A DNA stretch of 64,000 nt from Nocardioides immobilis (GCF_003515065.1 NZ_QXGH01000028.1:1-64000); one strand, 5' to 3'; counted from the first letter of the stretch, positions 9,161-17,457 are shown. Notes: generated by a model from the letters alone, not told the origin. Translations and numbers: made by a program.

Positions 9161-10063
9161 TCAGCCCAGCCGTCGCCTGACCGACTCCGCGTAGGCCTGG
9201 GGCCGGAAGAGCAGGATCGGGTCCTCGGACAGCTCGATGCCGTCGACGACCCGGGTCGGATCGAACACGACGACGCCGCCGTCGGCCTCGGGGTCGTCGG
9301 CCGGCCCCGTGATCGTCAGCGTGCCCGCGTCGAAGACCTCGCGCGGCTTCCACACCGACATCGGGTCGTTCGGGTCGTCGCCGTCCGCGGCCACGCTGAC
9401 CTCCAGGGTGAAGGTCACCGGTCCCGCGGCGAGCCGCGCGACGATCTCCTCGCGGAGCCGGTCCCGTCCCTCGAAGGAGCCCTCGGGATCGGTCGACGAC
9501 TGCGGACGCAGCACGTAGCGCACCCAGCTGCCGGTGCCGTCAGCCGCGACCCACCGGAAGGCGTGGACGGCGAAGTAGGGCACCGCGGCGTACGAGCGCG
9601 GCGAGATCAGCGCTCTCGCCTTGCCGTTCACGAGCAGTGCAGGCACGGCGTCGCGGTGCCGCAGCAGGAAGCCGGGCAGCTTCCGCGGGTTGCGCGCCGC
9701 CTCCGTGAACTCGACGAACGCCTCCGGAGTGCGTACGACGAAGCGCGGGGCTGTCTGTCCCAGGATGTCGGTCGCCGTCCCGTCCGGGAGCTTGAAGGAC
9801 ACCGACATCCCGCGGACGTCGGGCGCCTTGTCGGGAGCGCGGTGGTTGCCCCCGCCGTTGGACCAGCGCACCAGGATCGGCACCTCGCTCCCCTGCAGGT
9901 GCCCGGCCGTGCTGAGCTCGGCGGCCCGGGGCGTCGCGGTGAAGGTGCCCGCGTAGAACGCGCCCTTGGCGTGCAGGGTGCGGTGGGGGGTGTCGGGCTC
10001 GGTCGGTCGCCCGAAGGCGGCCCGCAGGCGGTCGACCACGGCTGCGGGGGTAACGGCGCTCAC
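9161..10063 (-). CDS. Catalase-family small haem peroxidase
   Basis: A 300-residue protein of the reduced catalase family, shorter than true catalases (about 480 residues or more). RTLHAKGAFYAGTFT carries the distal His, and FRPQAYAESVRRR near the C terminus carries the proximal Tyr that ligates haem. Related small forms act mostly as peroxidases using organic donors. The chosen start is GTG 10063, because the protein then begins just before the conserved domain. No export signal is apparent. It lies 26 bp after the RTX-protein gene in the same direction, so the two may be cotranscribed, although a functional link is not obvious. Confidence 0.88.
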   Translation of the reverse strand: MSAVTPAAVVDRLRAAFGRPTEPDTPHRTLHAKGAFYAGTFTATPRAAELSTAGHLQGSEVPILVRWSNGGGNHRAPDKAPDVRGMSVSFKLPDGTATDILGQTAPRFVVRTPEAFVEFTEAARNPRKLPGFLLRHRDAVPALLVNGKARALISPRSYAAVPYFAVHAFRWVAADGTGSWVRYVLRPQSSTDPEGSFEGRDRLREEIVARLAAGPVTFTLEVSVAADGDDPNDPMSVWKPREVFDAGTLTITGPADDPEADGGVVVFDPTRVVDGIELSEDPILLFRPQAYAESVRRRLG

Positions 10064-10089
10064 CCGGCAGACGATAGGGCACCCGGCCG

Positions 10090-10917
10090 CTACTGGCGGG
10101 TGACCACCTCGCACGACCGCAGCCGGTCCGCGCCGTCCGTCGTCGCGGTGTCCGCTCCGCCGTCGCACTTGAGCCGGTCGGCGCCCAGCCCCCCGTCGAG
10201 GCGGTCGTCGCCCGCACCGCCCCCGAGCAGGTCGTCGCCGTCCTCCCCGAAGAGGACGTCCCGGCCGTCCGTGGCCACCAGCTGGTCGTCGCCGGCACCT
10301 GCCCACACCTGGTCCGGACCCTGACCGGTGCGGATCCAGTCGTTGCCGTCGCCGCCCCAGACCCGGTCACGCCCGGTGAAGCCGTTGAAGAAGTCCGGGC
10401 CGGCGCCGAACAGGGCCGTGTCGTGCCCCGCGTCCGAGAGCATGGTCATCGCGACCGTCTCGGGCAGACCCGACCCGTCGACGTAGTCGTCGCCGAGCCG
10501 CGGCCACACCTCGACCAGCAGGGGCGCGTCCGCGCTGATTCCCGCCGGCACCGTGCACAGCGCCGCGATCCCCACGTCCGCGTGCTCCTCGACGCAGGTA
10601 CCCGCGAGCCGCTTGAACGCCGCGGTCCCGGTGTCGGCGAACCGGATCCCGTCATCGGTGAGCGTCACCACCAGGTGGGTGTCCTGCTGCCCGGCGCGGA
10701 ACAGGTAGCCATGATCGGTCACGGTGAGCGCGGCCTGATCGGGCAACGGCAGGAACGCGTACCCGCCCATCAGCTCGGTCGCATAGTCGTACGGCGGGCC
10801 CGCGGTGCCCGGGCCGTCCGGCGGCGTCCCCTGACCGGCAGCGTCACCGGGGTCCAGTCCGGCGACGGCTGCGAGCGCGGCGAGCGCCGCGGCGGCGATG
10901 GAGGTACGACGGATCAC
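10090..10917 (-). CDS. Secreted RTX/haemolysin-type calcium-binding repeat protein
   Basis: A 275-residue protein starting at GTG 10917. It has an N-terminal signal peptide (two Arg, then an Ala-rich core up to about residue 28). The C-terminal half contains five or more imperfect nonapeptide RTX units such as GGDGNDWIR, GAGDDQLVA, GEDGDDLLG and GAGDDRLDG, which form a calcium-bound beta roll outside the cell. The middle part (about 40-150) is not recognised. Two Cys residues flank the final repeats (LKCDGG and LRSCEVV) and could form a disulfide. It lacks a protease or lipase motif, so its role is open: adhesin, matrix component or secreted binding protein. Confidence 0.85.
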   Translation of the reverse strand: MIRRTSIAAAALAALAAVAGLDPGDAAGQGTPPDGPGTAGPPYDYATELMGGYAFLPLPDQAALTVTDHGYLFRAGQQDTHLVVTLTDDGIRFADTGTAAFKRLAGTCVEEHADVGIAALCTVPAGISADAPLLVEVWPRLGDDYVDGSGLPETVAMTMLSDAGHDTALFGAGPDFFNGFTGRDRVWGGDGNDWIRTGQGPDQVWAGAGDDQLVATDGRDVLFGEDGDDLLGGGAGDDRLDGGLGADRLKCDGGADTATTDGADRLRSCEVVTRQ

Positions 10918-11013
10918 CCGTCCAGGCTGAGCGGTGCACCGCAGTCGCGGAGCCGTTCACGCGCTTCCTGACCGACAGGTGCGCGGGCATGGCCCGCCTG
11001 TGCTACCTCCGCC

Positions 11014-11058
11014 GAACCGGACGAACCGGACGGACCGGCCGGACCGGCCGGACCGGCC
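11014..11058. repeat. Five tandem 9-bp units
   Basis: Five head-to-tail 9-bp units: GAACCGGAC twice, then GGACCGGCC three times. They sit in the intergenic space between the RTX gene and the ANTAR gene. They could influence the spacing of the promoter for either gene, but no function is shown. Confidence 0.8.
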
Positions 11059-11150
11059 GGCGCAACCTCGACGAGGGCGTGCATTCGGGACGAGATTGGG
11101 TACCTCCGCTGCAGATCTCCTCAGGAGGTCCGGAAGGACGAAGAGGACCC

Positions 11151-11468
11151 ATGCCCGACCACGACGACGAGCAGCCCCAGGGTGCGCTGGTCGAGCAGGC
11201 CAAGGGGATCCTGACCCTTCTGTACCGGATCGATGCCGAGCAGGCGGTCGACGTACTCCGTGACTGGGCCAGGGATACCGACTGCTCCGTCAAGTCGGTC
11301 GCCCGCAGTCTCGTCCACGCCGTGTGCGCAGCGGACGACACGGAAGAGTGGAACCAGGTGGTGCGCGCTCACGTCGAGACCGCCGTCGGGCGGCTCCACG
11401 GCGTCCGGCTGCCCCGGCCGTCCGGCCCGCCGATCCGCCACCCGGCGCGCTTCAGGACAGTGAGATGA
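11151..11468 (+). CDS. ANTAR-domain protein
   Basis: A 105-residue protein with an ANTAR-like helical segment at about residues 10-60 (GALVEQAKGILTLLYRID, then VLRDWARDTDCSVKSVARSLV). ANTAR domains bind paired RNA hairpins and antiterminate transcription. No GAF or receiver domain is attached, so its input must come from a partner. The ATG at 11151 follows a GAAGAGGA ribosome site. Its stop overlaps the start of the STAS gene (ATGA), so the two are coupled and probably work together. The C-terminal 25 residues are Pro/Arg-rich and likely disordered. Confidence 0.8.
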   Translation: MPDHDDEQPQGALVEQAKGILTLLYRIDAEQAVDVLRDWARDTDCSVKSVARSLVHAVCAADDTEEWNQVVRAHVETAVGRLHGVRLPRPSGPPIRHPARFRTVR

Positions 11469-11863
11469 GCGTCCGGGACCGGCCGGACGACGACGTCGCG
11501 AGCACCGGTCACACGATCGCCACCAGCGACTCCGTCATCGCCTCGGTCCTCGACGTGCGGATCAAGTTCACCCCGACGCTCCCGGTCGTCCGGCTCACCG
11601 GCGAGCTCGACCTCGACTCCGCGCACCTGCTGGTCGACGCGTTGGACGCCATCGCCGCGACCTCGTGCCCGGCGGACCTCGTCGTGCTCGACCTCGCCGG
11701 GGTGACGTTCTGCGACGTCGCCGGACTGCGGGCCATCGAGTCGTCGGCGGCCATCCTCGCCGCGGCGGACCAGCACCTGGTGCTGTACCGCCCGCCGCGG
11801 CGGGTGACGAGGCTGATCGCGATGACGGGCGTCGCCGGCGGGTTGGCCCGGCACCAGGCGTAG
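11465..11863 (+). CDS. STAS-domain anti-sigma-factor antagonist-like protein
   Basis: A 132-residue protein with a STAS fold at about 35-130 (VVRLTGELDLDSA, LVVLDLAGVTFCDVAGL). STAS proteins of this type release sigma factors by binding an anti-sigma kinase, which inactivates them by phosphorylating a Ser in a D-S-S-G motif. Here the motif reads D84-V85-A86-G87, so the phosphorylatable Ser is missing. The protein may be constitutively active or may have another partner. It is translationally coupled to the ANTAR gene, joining two signalling modules in one operon. Confidence 0.85.
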   Translation: MSVRDRPDDDVASTGHTIATSDSVIASVLDVRIKFTPTLPVVRLTGELDLDSAHLLVDALDAIAATSCPADLVVLDLAGVTFCDVAGLRAIESSAAILAAADQHLVLYRPPRRVTRLIAMTGVAGGLARHQA

Positions 11864-11868
11864 CCGGA

Positions 11869-12333
11869 TCAGACGTCGCCGGGCTTCACCTCGCCCCTCC
11901 AGCCACCCGTCTCGAGGCCGCGCGACTCGATGAAGTCCTTGAACCGCTCCAGGTCACCGTCGACCCGGTGCTGGATCAGGTGCGTGAGGTCCCCCGCCTT
12001 CTCGACGATGCCGGACGGCTCGAACTCCAGCCGCAGGGTGACCTCGGTGTGCTGGCCGCTCGGGTCCGAGGCGAACGACACGGTGCCGTCGTTCGTCGTA
12101 CCGTCCGTCGCCCGCCAGGTGATCCGCTCGTCCGGCGTCTGGTCGACGATCTCGGCGTCCCACTCGCGGGTGACCCCGAGGATGTCGGCCTTCCAGTGCA
12201 GGTGCGTGTTGTCGATCTGGCGGACCTCCTCGACGCCCTCCATGAACTGCGGGAACGTCTCGAACTGGGTCCACTGGTCATACACCGTGCTCACGGGGAG
12301 GTCGACGGTGACGGTCTTCTCCATCGTGGACAT
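11869..12333 (-). CDS. SRPBCC (START-like) ligand-binding protein
   Basis: A 154-residue protein of the polyketide cyclase/COQ10 type SRPBCC fold, opening with EKTVTVDLPVSTVYDQWTQFETFPQFMEG and ending in the long C-terminal helix. Members hold hydrophobic ligands in a deep cavity. The ATG at 12333 is preceded by GAGAGGAGA. It faces the STAS gene tail to tail with a gap of only 5 bp and is divergent from the small membrane protein at 12486, with a 152-bp promoter space. Related proteins are often annotated as cyclases, but catalysis cannot be claimed here. Confidence 0.85.
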   Translation of the reverse strand: MSTMEKTVTVDLPVSTVYDQWTQFETFPQFMEGVEEVRQIDNTHLHWKADILGVTREWDAEIVDQTPDERITWRATDGTTNDGTVSFASDPSGQHTEVTLRLEFEPSGIVEKAGDLTHLIQHRVDGDLERFKDFIESRGLETGGWRGEVKPGDV

Positions 12334-12485
12334 CAGGGTTCTCCTCTCGATCGGGACTGACCCCTGGGCCGTACCCGCTCCCGCCTCCAGCAGACAGGTT
12401 CGGCGAATCGACTCCGCACCGGCGCCGTCGCCGGTAGCGTCCTCGGCACTGCCAGCTCCGCCAGCACCGCCCGCCAGGACCGCCG

Positions 12486-12731
12486 ATGAGACAACAGCGC
12501 CCGTTCGCGCCGTACGACACGCCCGATGAGCTCGCCAAGGGCAAGCGGAAGACGATCCTGACCCTCGTCCTCGCCATCGGCGCCGCACTGCTCGCCGTCG
12601 TCGCCCAGTCCGTCGTCGACGACCAACGGCTGGCCACGGTCTACGTCGCTGCGGCGATCATCTGGATCCTCTCCGGCCTCGGCGAGGCACTGCGCTGGTC
12701 GAACACCGGGGAGTTCGAGCCGGCCGACTGA
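12486..12731 (+). CDS. Small two-helix membrane protein
   Basis: An 81-residue protein with two predicted transmembrane helices: about 23-45 (ILTLVLAIGAALLAVVAQ) and 50-70 (VYVAAAIIWILSGLGEAL). The N terminus is polar and basic, the C terminus acidic. No recognised family. It is divergent from the SRPBCC gene and lies 71 bp upstream of the hemerythrin gene. Confidence 0.7.
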   Translation: MRQQRPFAPYDTPDELAKGKRKTILTLVLAIGAALLAVVAQSVVDDQRLATVYVAAAIIWILSGLGEALRWSNTGEFEPAD

Positions 12732-12802
12732 CGGGCTGGGATGGGTGGCTTCTGGTCGGGTACCTGCGGTTCAGACCGTAGGACCGAGCCCGAGGAGCAC
12801 CC

Positions 12803-13357
12803 ATGACCGGAGATGTCGTCGACCTGATCCTGAAGGACCACCGCGAGCTGGAGCGCCTGTTCGACACGCTCCTCAACGAGCCGGACAAGCGCGCCGGTCT
12901 GGTGCCGGTCATGACCACGCTGCTGACCGCGCACAGCCGCGCTGAGGAGTCCGAGGTCTACCCGGCGGCCCGGGAGGCCGGCGGCGCGGACGACGTGGAG
13001 CACAGCCAGAAGGAGCACCTCGAGGCCGACGCGCTCGCCAAGAAGGTCGCTGCGACCGATCCGGACTCGGACGACTTCGGGACCGTGCTCCGCGAGCTCG
13101 TCGACGCGGTGAAGCACCACGTCGAGGAAGAGGAGCAGACCGTGCTCCCGGGGATGCGCGAGCGGATCGACGCCGCTCGGCGCGAGCAGCTCGGCGAGGC
13201 GTTCCTGGCGGTCCGCGAGGAGCACCTCGGGGACCAGCCGGCCGACATCACCAAGGCCGATCTCGAGCAGCAGGCTGCCAACGTGGGCGTCACCGGCGCC
13301 TCGTCGATGCCCAAGGACGAGCTGGCGGACAAGCTCGCGCAGGAGGCCGAGCGCTGA
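12803..13357 (+). CDS. Hemerythrin HHE cation-binding domain protein
   Basis: A 184-residue protein with a four-helix HHE bundle over about residues 5-140. Metal-binding His/Glu residues are visible in ILKDHRELE, TAHSRAEESE, HSQKEHLEA and VKHHVEEEE, a set suited to a di-iron centre. The C-terminal segment (TKADLEQQAANVGVTGASS) resembles a small Rho_N/SAP-like helical motif often found on these proteins. Possible roles are oxygen, NO or redox sensing, or iron handling in the cytoplasm. GAGGAG precedes the ATG. It heads a tight run with the lipoprotein, the 27-residue peptide and DUF6766. Confidence 0.9.
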   Translation: MTGDVVDLILKDHRELERLFDTLLNEPDKRAGLVPVMTTLLTAHSRAEESEVYPAAREAGGADDVEHSQKEHLEADALAKKVAATDPDSDDFGTVLRELVDAVKHHVEEEEQTVLPGMRERIDAARREQLGEAFLAVREEHLGDQPADITKADLEQQAANVGVTGASSMPKDELADKLAQEAER

Positions 13358-13358
13358 G

Positions 13359-13763
13359 GTGTCCCCTCGGCCCCGTGCCCTCGCGGCCGGCGTCGTCGTA
13401 CTGACGCTGGCGTCGGGTTGCGGGTCGGCGGCCGACGACGACGCCGCGGAGCGCGCGGCGCACTTCTACGCCGCGATCGCCGCGGATGACGCCGCCGCAG
13501 CGTGCGCGGATCTCGCCCCGGAGGCTCGTGAGTCCCTCGAGGAGCAGGAGGGCAAGCCCTGTGCCGACTCGATCCTCGACCAGCAGCTCCCCGGGGACAC
13601 CGGGCAGGGAGAGGCGCGGGTCTACGGGTCCATGGCCCAGGTGGAGTACCCGGACGAGACGGCCTTCCTATCGAGGTACGACGACCGATGGTTGCTGACC
13701 GCCGTCGGCTGTCCACCGCGCTCCGGCGATCAGCCACACGACTGCGCGATCGAGGTGGGCTGA
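13359..13763 (+). CDS. Small lipoprotein
   Basis: A 134-residue protein with a lipoprotein signal peptide: basic start, hydrophobic core and lipobox LASGC with Cys21. The mature part has an Ala-rich, NTF2-like helical start (AAHFYAAIAADDAAAACADL) and then beta segments with further Cys residues, possibly disulfide-bonded outside the membrane. GTG 13359 starts one base after the hemerythrin stop codon, so they are cotranscribed. Function unknown. Confidence 0.85.
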   Translation: MSPRPRALAAGVVVLTLASGCGSAADDDAAERAAHFYAAIAADDAAAACADLAPEARESLEEQEGKPCADSILDQQLPGDTGQGEARVYGSMAQVEYPDETAFLSRYDDRWLLTAVGCPPRSGDQPHDCAIEVG

Positions 13764-13764
13764 G

Positions 13765-13848
13765 GTGCGAGTCCTGTTCTTCGGCTACCTGGCCGTCATC
13801 GTCCTCGGCCTGATGTTCTTCCTCGTTGTCGGCCTCACCAGGATGTGA
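13765..13848 (+). CDS. 27-residue single-pass membrane peptide
   Basis: A GTG at 13765, one base after the lipoprotein stop, opens a 27-codon frame ending with TGA at 13848, 6 bp before the DUF6766 start. The product is almost wholly hydrophobic (LFFGYLAVIVLGLMFFLVV) with an Arg near each end, a clear single transmembrane helix. Tight spacing on both sides supports translation as part of this operon. It may be a regulatory subunit of DUF6766; this is inference. Confidence 0.6.
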   Translation: MRVLFFGYLAVIVLGLMFFLVVGLTRM

Positions 13849-13854
13849 CCGCAC

Positions 13855-14529
13855 ATGCGTCGTGCGCTCCGCCACCACTCGCTCGGACTCTTCTTCGGCG
13901 CGCTCTTCCTGCTCAGCCTCGCGGGGCAGGCATTCGCGGGCTGGCACGCCTCCAACGCCGAGCAGGCCGCCGACGGGCTCGGCACGCTGTCGTTCGGCAG
14001 GTACCTGGTCTCGTCGGACTTCGCCGTCGACATCACCGAGAACTGGCAGAGCGAGTACCTCCAGTTCCTCCTCTTCATCACGGCGACGGTCTGGCTGCTC
14101 CAGCGCGGCTCCCCCGAGTCCAAGGAGCTCGACAAGGCGGGCCTCGAGTCGGACGAGGACCAGAAGGTCGGCAAGTACGCCGACGAGCGCTCGCCGCGGT
14201 GGGCTGCGGTCGGCGGGATCCGCACCACCGTCTTCTCCTGGTCGCTGGCCCTGGTGATGGGCACGATCTTCCTCGTGTCGTGGCTGGCCCAGTCGATCGC
14301 GGGCCAGGTCGCCTTCAACGAGGCCCGGCTCGGCCGGCGCCAGGACCCGTTGACCTGGACCGAGTACGTCGCCAACGCCGACTTCTGGTCACGCACCTTG
14401 CAGAACTGGCAGTCGGAGTTCCTCGCGGTCGGGTCCATGGCAGTCCTGGCCATCTACCTGCGCCAGCGCGGCTCGCCGGAGAGCAAGCCGGTGGGCGAGG
14501 CGCACGACGCCACCGGGGTCGAGGGCTGA
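13855..14529 (+). CDS. DUF6766 family membrane protein
   Basis: A 224-residue protein with about four membrane segments (around residues 8-28, 66-84, 125-145 and 180-200). It contains an internal duplication: ENWQSEYLQFLLF with LLQRGSPESKE in the first half, and QNWQSEFLAVGSM with LRQRGSPESKP in the second. The two halves each give a hydrophobic helix, a Trp-rich loop and a second helix. Function is unknown. Its operon partners (hemerythrin, lipoprotein, 27-residue peptide) suggest an envelope or redox-stress role. Confidence 0.85.
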   Translation: MRRALRHHSLGLFFGALFLLSLAGQAFAGWHASNAEQAADGLGTLSFGRYLVSSDFAVDITENWQSEYLQFLLFITATVWLLQRGSPESKELDKAGLESDEDQKVGKYADERSPRWAAVGGIRTTVFSWSLALVMGTIFLVSWLAQSIAGQVAFNEARLGRRQDPLTWTEYVANADFWSRTLQNWQSEFLAVGSMAVLAIYLRQRGSPESKPVGEAHDATGVEG

Positions 14530-14586
14530 CGCGGAGCGGTCGGGAACTGGCGGTTGCCGACCGGACGGTGCGGGGTTATGGTCGTT

Positions 14587-14603
14587 TCGTAACACTGTTA
14601 CGA
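14587..14603. promoter_or_regulatory. Perfect 17-bp palindrome before the carotenoid oxygenase
   Basis: TCGTAACA-C-TGTTACGA is a perfect inverted repeat (8+1+8), 16 bp before the ATG of the carotenoid oxygenase. It is a typical TetR/MarR-size operator and differs from the 19-bp motif used by the downstream regulon. Confidence 0.65.
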
Positions 14604-14619
14604 CAAAGGGGAGTCCGCG

Positions 14620-16065
14620 ATGGCCAACATGTTCCTCGAGGGTCCGTTCGGCCCCGTCAGCGTCGAGCAGACGCTCACCGAGCTGCCGGTGACCGGCACG
14701 ATCCCCGACCACCTCGACGGCCGCTACCTCCGCAACGGGCCGAACCCGGTCGCCGAGGTCGACCCGGCGACGTACCACTGGTTCACCGGCGACGGGATGG
14801 TCCACGGCGTCCGGCTCCGCGACGGCCGGGCCGAGTGGTACCGCAACCGCTGGGTCCGCACCGAGCGGGTCGCCCAGGCCCTCGGCGAGCCGTTCAGCGC
14901 GCGACCGCACCGGGGCGGGATGGACGCCATCGGTCCCAACACCAACGTGCTGGCGCACGCGGGCCGGACCCTGGCCCTGGTCGAGGGCGGCGTCGTCAAC
15001 TACGAGCTCACCGACGAGCTCGACACGGTGGGCGCCTGCGACTTCGACGGCACCATCCACGGCGGCTACACCGCCCACCCCAAGCGGGATCCCGAGACCG
15101 GCGAGCTGCACGCGGTGTCGTACTCCTTCGCCCGCGGCAACACCGTGCAGTACTCCGTGATCGGCACCGACGGCCGGGCTCGTCGTACCGTCGACATCGA
15201 GGTCAACGGCAGCCCGATGATGCACGACTTCGCCCTGACCGAGAAGCACGTCGTCCTCTTCGACCTCCCGGTCACCTTCGACCCGCGCCAGGCCGCGGAA
15301 GCGAGCGTCCCGCGCCTCCTCCGTACGCCGGCCCGGCTGGTGCTGTCCGCCCTCATCGGCCGGGTCCGCGTCCCCGACCCGGTCGTCGCCGCCGTCGGCC
15401 GGCAGTCCACCGGCGGCGGCGTGATGCCGTACCGCTGGAACCCGCGCTACCCCGCGCGCGTCGGCGTGATGCCGCGCGAGGGCGGCGCCAGCGACGTCCG
15501 CTGGTTCGACGTCGAGCCCTGCTACGTCTTCCACTCGATGAACGCGTACGACGAGGGCGACTCCGTCGTCGTCGACGTCGTCCGGCACCCGAAGATGTTC
15601 GCCAGCGAGTTCCGCGGACCGGTCGAGGACCCGCCCACCCTGGACCGCTGGACCATCGACCTCAACGCCGGGAAGGTGCGCGAGGAGCGGGCCGACGACC
15701 GGGCCCAGGAGTTCCCGCGGGTCGACGAGCGGCGGCTCGGCCGGCGGCACCGCTACGGGTACGCCGTCGCCGCCGACCTGCGCGATCTCTCCAACAACAC
15801 GTTGCTCCACCGGCACGACCGGGTCGCCGGCACGTCGACGACCCGCTCGTTCGGGCCGGGCCGGCTGGCCGGCGAGTTCGTGTTCGTCGAGTCCGGCCCC
15901 GACGCCGCCGAGGACGACGGCGTCCTCATGGGCTTCGTGTACGACGCCGCCGAGGCGACCACCGATCTGCGGATCCTGGACGCCGCGACCCTCGACGACG
16001 TCGCGAGCGTGCACGTGCCGCACAAGATCCCGGCCGGCTTCCACGGCAACTGGTGCCCGGCCTGA
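14620..16065 (+). CDS. Carotenoid oxygenase family dioxygenase
   Basis: A 481-residue seven-bladed propeller enzyme of the CCD/RPE65/lignostilbene family, which cleaves an alkene C=C with O2 at a non-haem Fe(II). All four iron-binding His can be placed: His153 (YTAHPK), His202 (MMHDF), His305 (VFHSMNAYDEGD) and His475 (GFHGNW). The YLRNGPNP start is typical. AGGGGAG precedes the ATG. The substrate could be a carotenoid, an apocarotenoid or a stilbene-type lignin dimer. It is transcribed alone, behind a perfect palindrome, with no neighbouring carotenoid biosynthesis genes, so a catabolic role is favoured. Confidence 0.93.
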   Translation: MANMFLEGPFGPVSVEQTLTELPVTGTIPDHLDGRYLRNGPNPVAEVDPATYHWFTGDGMVHGVRLRDGRAEWYRNRWVRTERVAQALGEPFSARPHRGGMDAIGPNTNVLAHAGRTLALVEGGVVNYELTDELDTVGACDFDGTIHGGYTAHPKRDPETGELHAVSYSFARGNTVQYSVIGTDGRARRTVDIEVNGSPMMHDFALTEKHVVLFDLPVTFDPRQAAEASVPRLLRTPARLVLSALIGRVRVPDPVVAAVGRQSTGGGVMPYRWNPRYPARVGVMPREGGASDVRWFDVEPCYVFHSMNAYDEGDSVVVDVVRHPKMFASEFRGPVEDPPTLDRWTIDLNAGKVREERADDRAQEFPRVDERRLGRRHRYGYAVAADLRDLSNNTLLHRHDRVAGTSTTRSFGPGRLAGEFVFVESGPDAAEDDGVLMGFVYDAAEATTDLRILDAATLDDVASVHVPHKIPAGFHGNWCPA

Positions 16066-16151
16066 TCTCACGGCGATCCGCCAGGATTTCCTTAACCCGG
16101 GCGACTGTTGCCTAGTGACCGTGATGCGCGTTACATTTCAGATCGCACCTG

Positions 16152-16170
16152 AACCGAACTCAGTTTGTAA
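16152..16170. promoter_or_regulatory. Regulon operator A (P450)
   Basis: AACCGAA-CTCAG-TTTGTAA, 39 bp before the P450 ATG, matches the left half and core of the regulon motif AAyTGAA-CTnAG-TTCAGTT. A further inverted pair, CGTTACA (16129) and TGTAACG (16166), brackets it. Confidence 0.65.
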
Positions 16171-16209
16171 CGAGCGCCGGCCCGCTGGCAGGCAGGGATC
16201 GAGGACAAG

Positions 16210-17457
16210 ATGACCGAGCTGTCGGCGAATGAAGACCTGAAGGCCACGGGCCGGGTACCGAGCGGTTGCCCGGTCATCCACCTGGACGCCTCACCCCCTC
16301 TCGAGGTGGGCAGCCACTGGCAGAAGGCCAACGAGCTGAGGGAGGAGAGCCCGGCGTTCTTCAACACCCACGCCCAGGGCTACTGGGTCTTCACGCGGTA
16401 CGACGAGGTCCGGGAGATGTACCAGCACCCGGAGATCTTCTCCAGCGAGTCGATCACCCCGTGGGAGCCCGACCCGGTCTACCGCTTCGTACCCACCCAG
16501 ATCGACCCGCCCGACCACAGCAAGTACCGCCAGCTGATCAGCCGCTGGTTCGCTCCCAACGCAATCACCCGGATCGCCCCCGAGGCGCACGAGATCGGCC
16601 GCCGCCTGGTCGCGGATCTCGCGCCGGCGGGCGAGTGTGACTTCGTCACCGACTTCGCGATGCGACTCCCCACCGAGATCTTCCTGACGATCATCGGCGT
16701 CCCCGGCTCCGACGCCGACCTGATGGGCCCGTGGGTGGAGGACTTCTTCGCCGGGTTCGGCGGCGACCTCGCGCAGCAGGAGGCGATGGGCGCAGCACTG
16801 GGTGGCATCCGGCAGTACTGGGTGGAGGTCCTCGAAGCCCGCCGCGGCGAGTCCGCTCCCCGCGACAACGACTTCGTGTCGCTGCTGCTGCACTCCGAGA
16901 TCGACGACGAACCGCTCGACGACGCCCTGATCCTGGACATCCTGACGGTGCTCGTCCTCGCCGGGCTCGACACCACACGCGGGCAGCTCGGCTACCTGTT
17001 CCGCCACCTCGCCGAGCATCCCGACGACCGCAACCGGCTCCTCGCCGAGCCGGAGCTGATCCCCTCAGCGGTCGAGGAGTCGCTCCGGCTCTACACGATC
17101 ATCTTCGGCGACGGACGGAAGGTGGCGCAGGACACCGACTTCCACGGCTGTCCGCTCAACAAGGGCGACATGGTCTACGGCCTGGTCTCCGGTGCCAACC
17201 GGGACCCGCGGGTCTACGACCGGCCGGACGAGTTCGTCGTGGACCGCAAGGCCAACAACCACCTCGGGTTCGCCGGCGGTCCCCACCGCTGTCTCGGCGC
17301 GCACCTCGCCCGGATGGTGATGCGGGTCGCGGTCGAGGAGTGGTTGAAGGTCATCCCCGCCTTCGAGGTGGCGAGCGAGGAGCCGCTGATGGAACGCGGC
17401 GGCGGCGCCATGTTGACCCTGCTCAGCCTTCCGCTCCGGTGGGAGGTCCCGGCATGA
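16210..17457 (+). CDS. Cytochrome P450
   Basis: A 415-residue soluble bacterial P450. The I-helix oxygen-binding motif AGLDTTRG, the ExxR motif (EESLRL) and the haem loop FAGGPHRCLG with ligand Cys361 are all present. No membrane anchor, so it is cytosolic and needs an external electron carrier. That carrier is encoded by the next gene, whose start overlaps this stop (ATGA). An operator of the regional regulon lies just upstream, tying the enzyme to the catabolic regulon. A first hydroxylation of a hydrophobic substrate is likely; family assignment beyond P450 is not possible by eye. Confidence 0.93.
   Translation: MTELSANEDLKATGRVPSGCPVIHLDASPPLEVGSHWQKANELREESPAFFNTHAQGYWVFTRYDEVREMYQHPEIFSSESITPWEPDPVYRFVPTQIDPPDHSKYRQLISRWFAPNAITRIAPEAHEIGRRLVADLAPAGECDFVTDFAMRLPTEIFLTIIGVPGSDADLMGPWVEDFFAGFGGDLAQQEAMGAALGGIRQYWVEVLEARRGESAPRDNDFVSLLLHSEIDDEPLDDALILDILTVLVLAGLDTTRGQLGYLFRHLAEHPDDRNRLLAEPELIPSAVEESLRLYTIIFGDGRKVAQDTDFHGCPLNKGDMVYGLVSGANRDPRVYDRPDEFVVDRKANNHLGFAGGPHRCLGAHLARMVMRVAVEEWLKVIPAFEVASEEPLMERGGGAMLTLLSLPLRWEVPA

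Noticed and set aside
11014..11058. CRISPR-like repeat
   Set aside because: Simple head-to-tail 9-bp units with no spacers and no cas genes.
13845..16115. Long plus-strand frame across DUF6766 and the carotenoid oxygenase
   Set aside because: Arg/Pro/Gly-rich; all catalytic His of the oxygenase lie in another frame.
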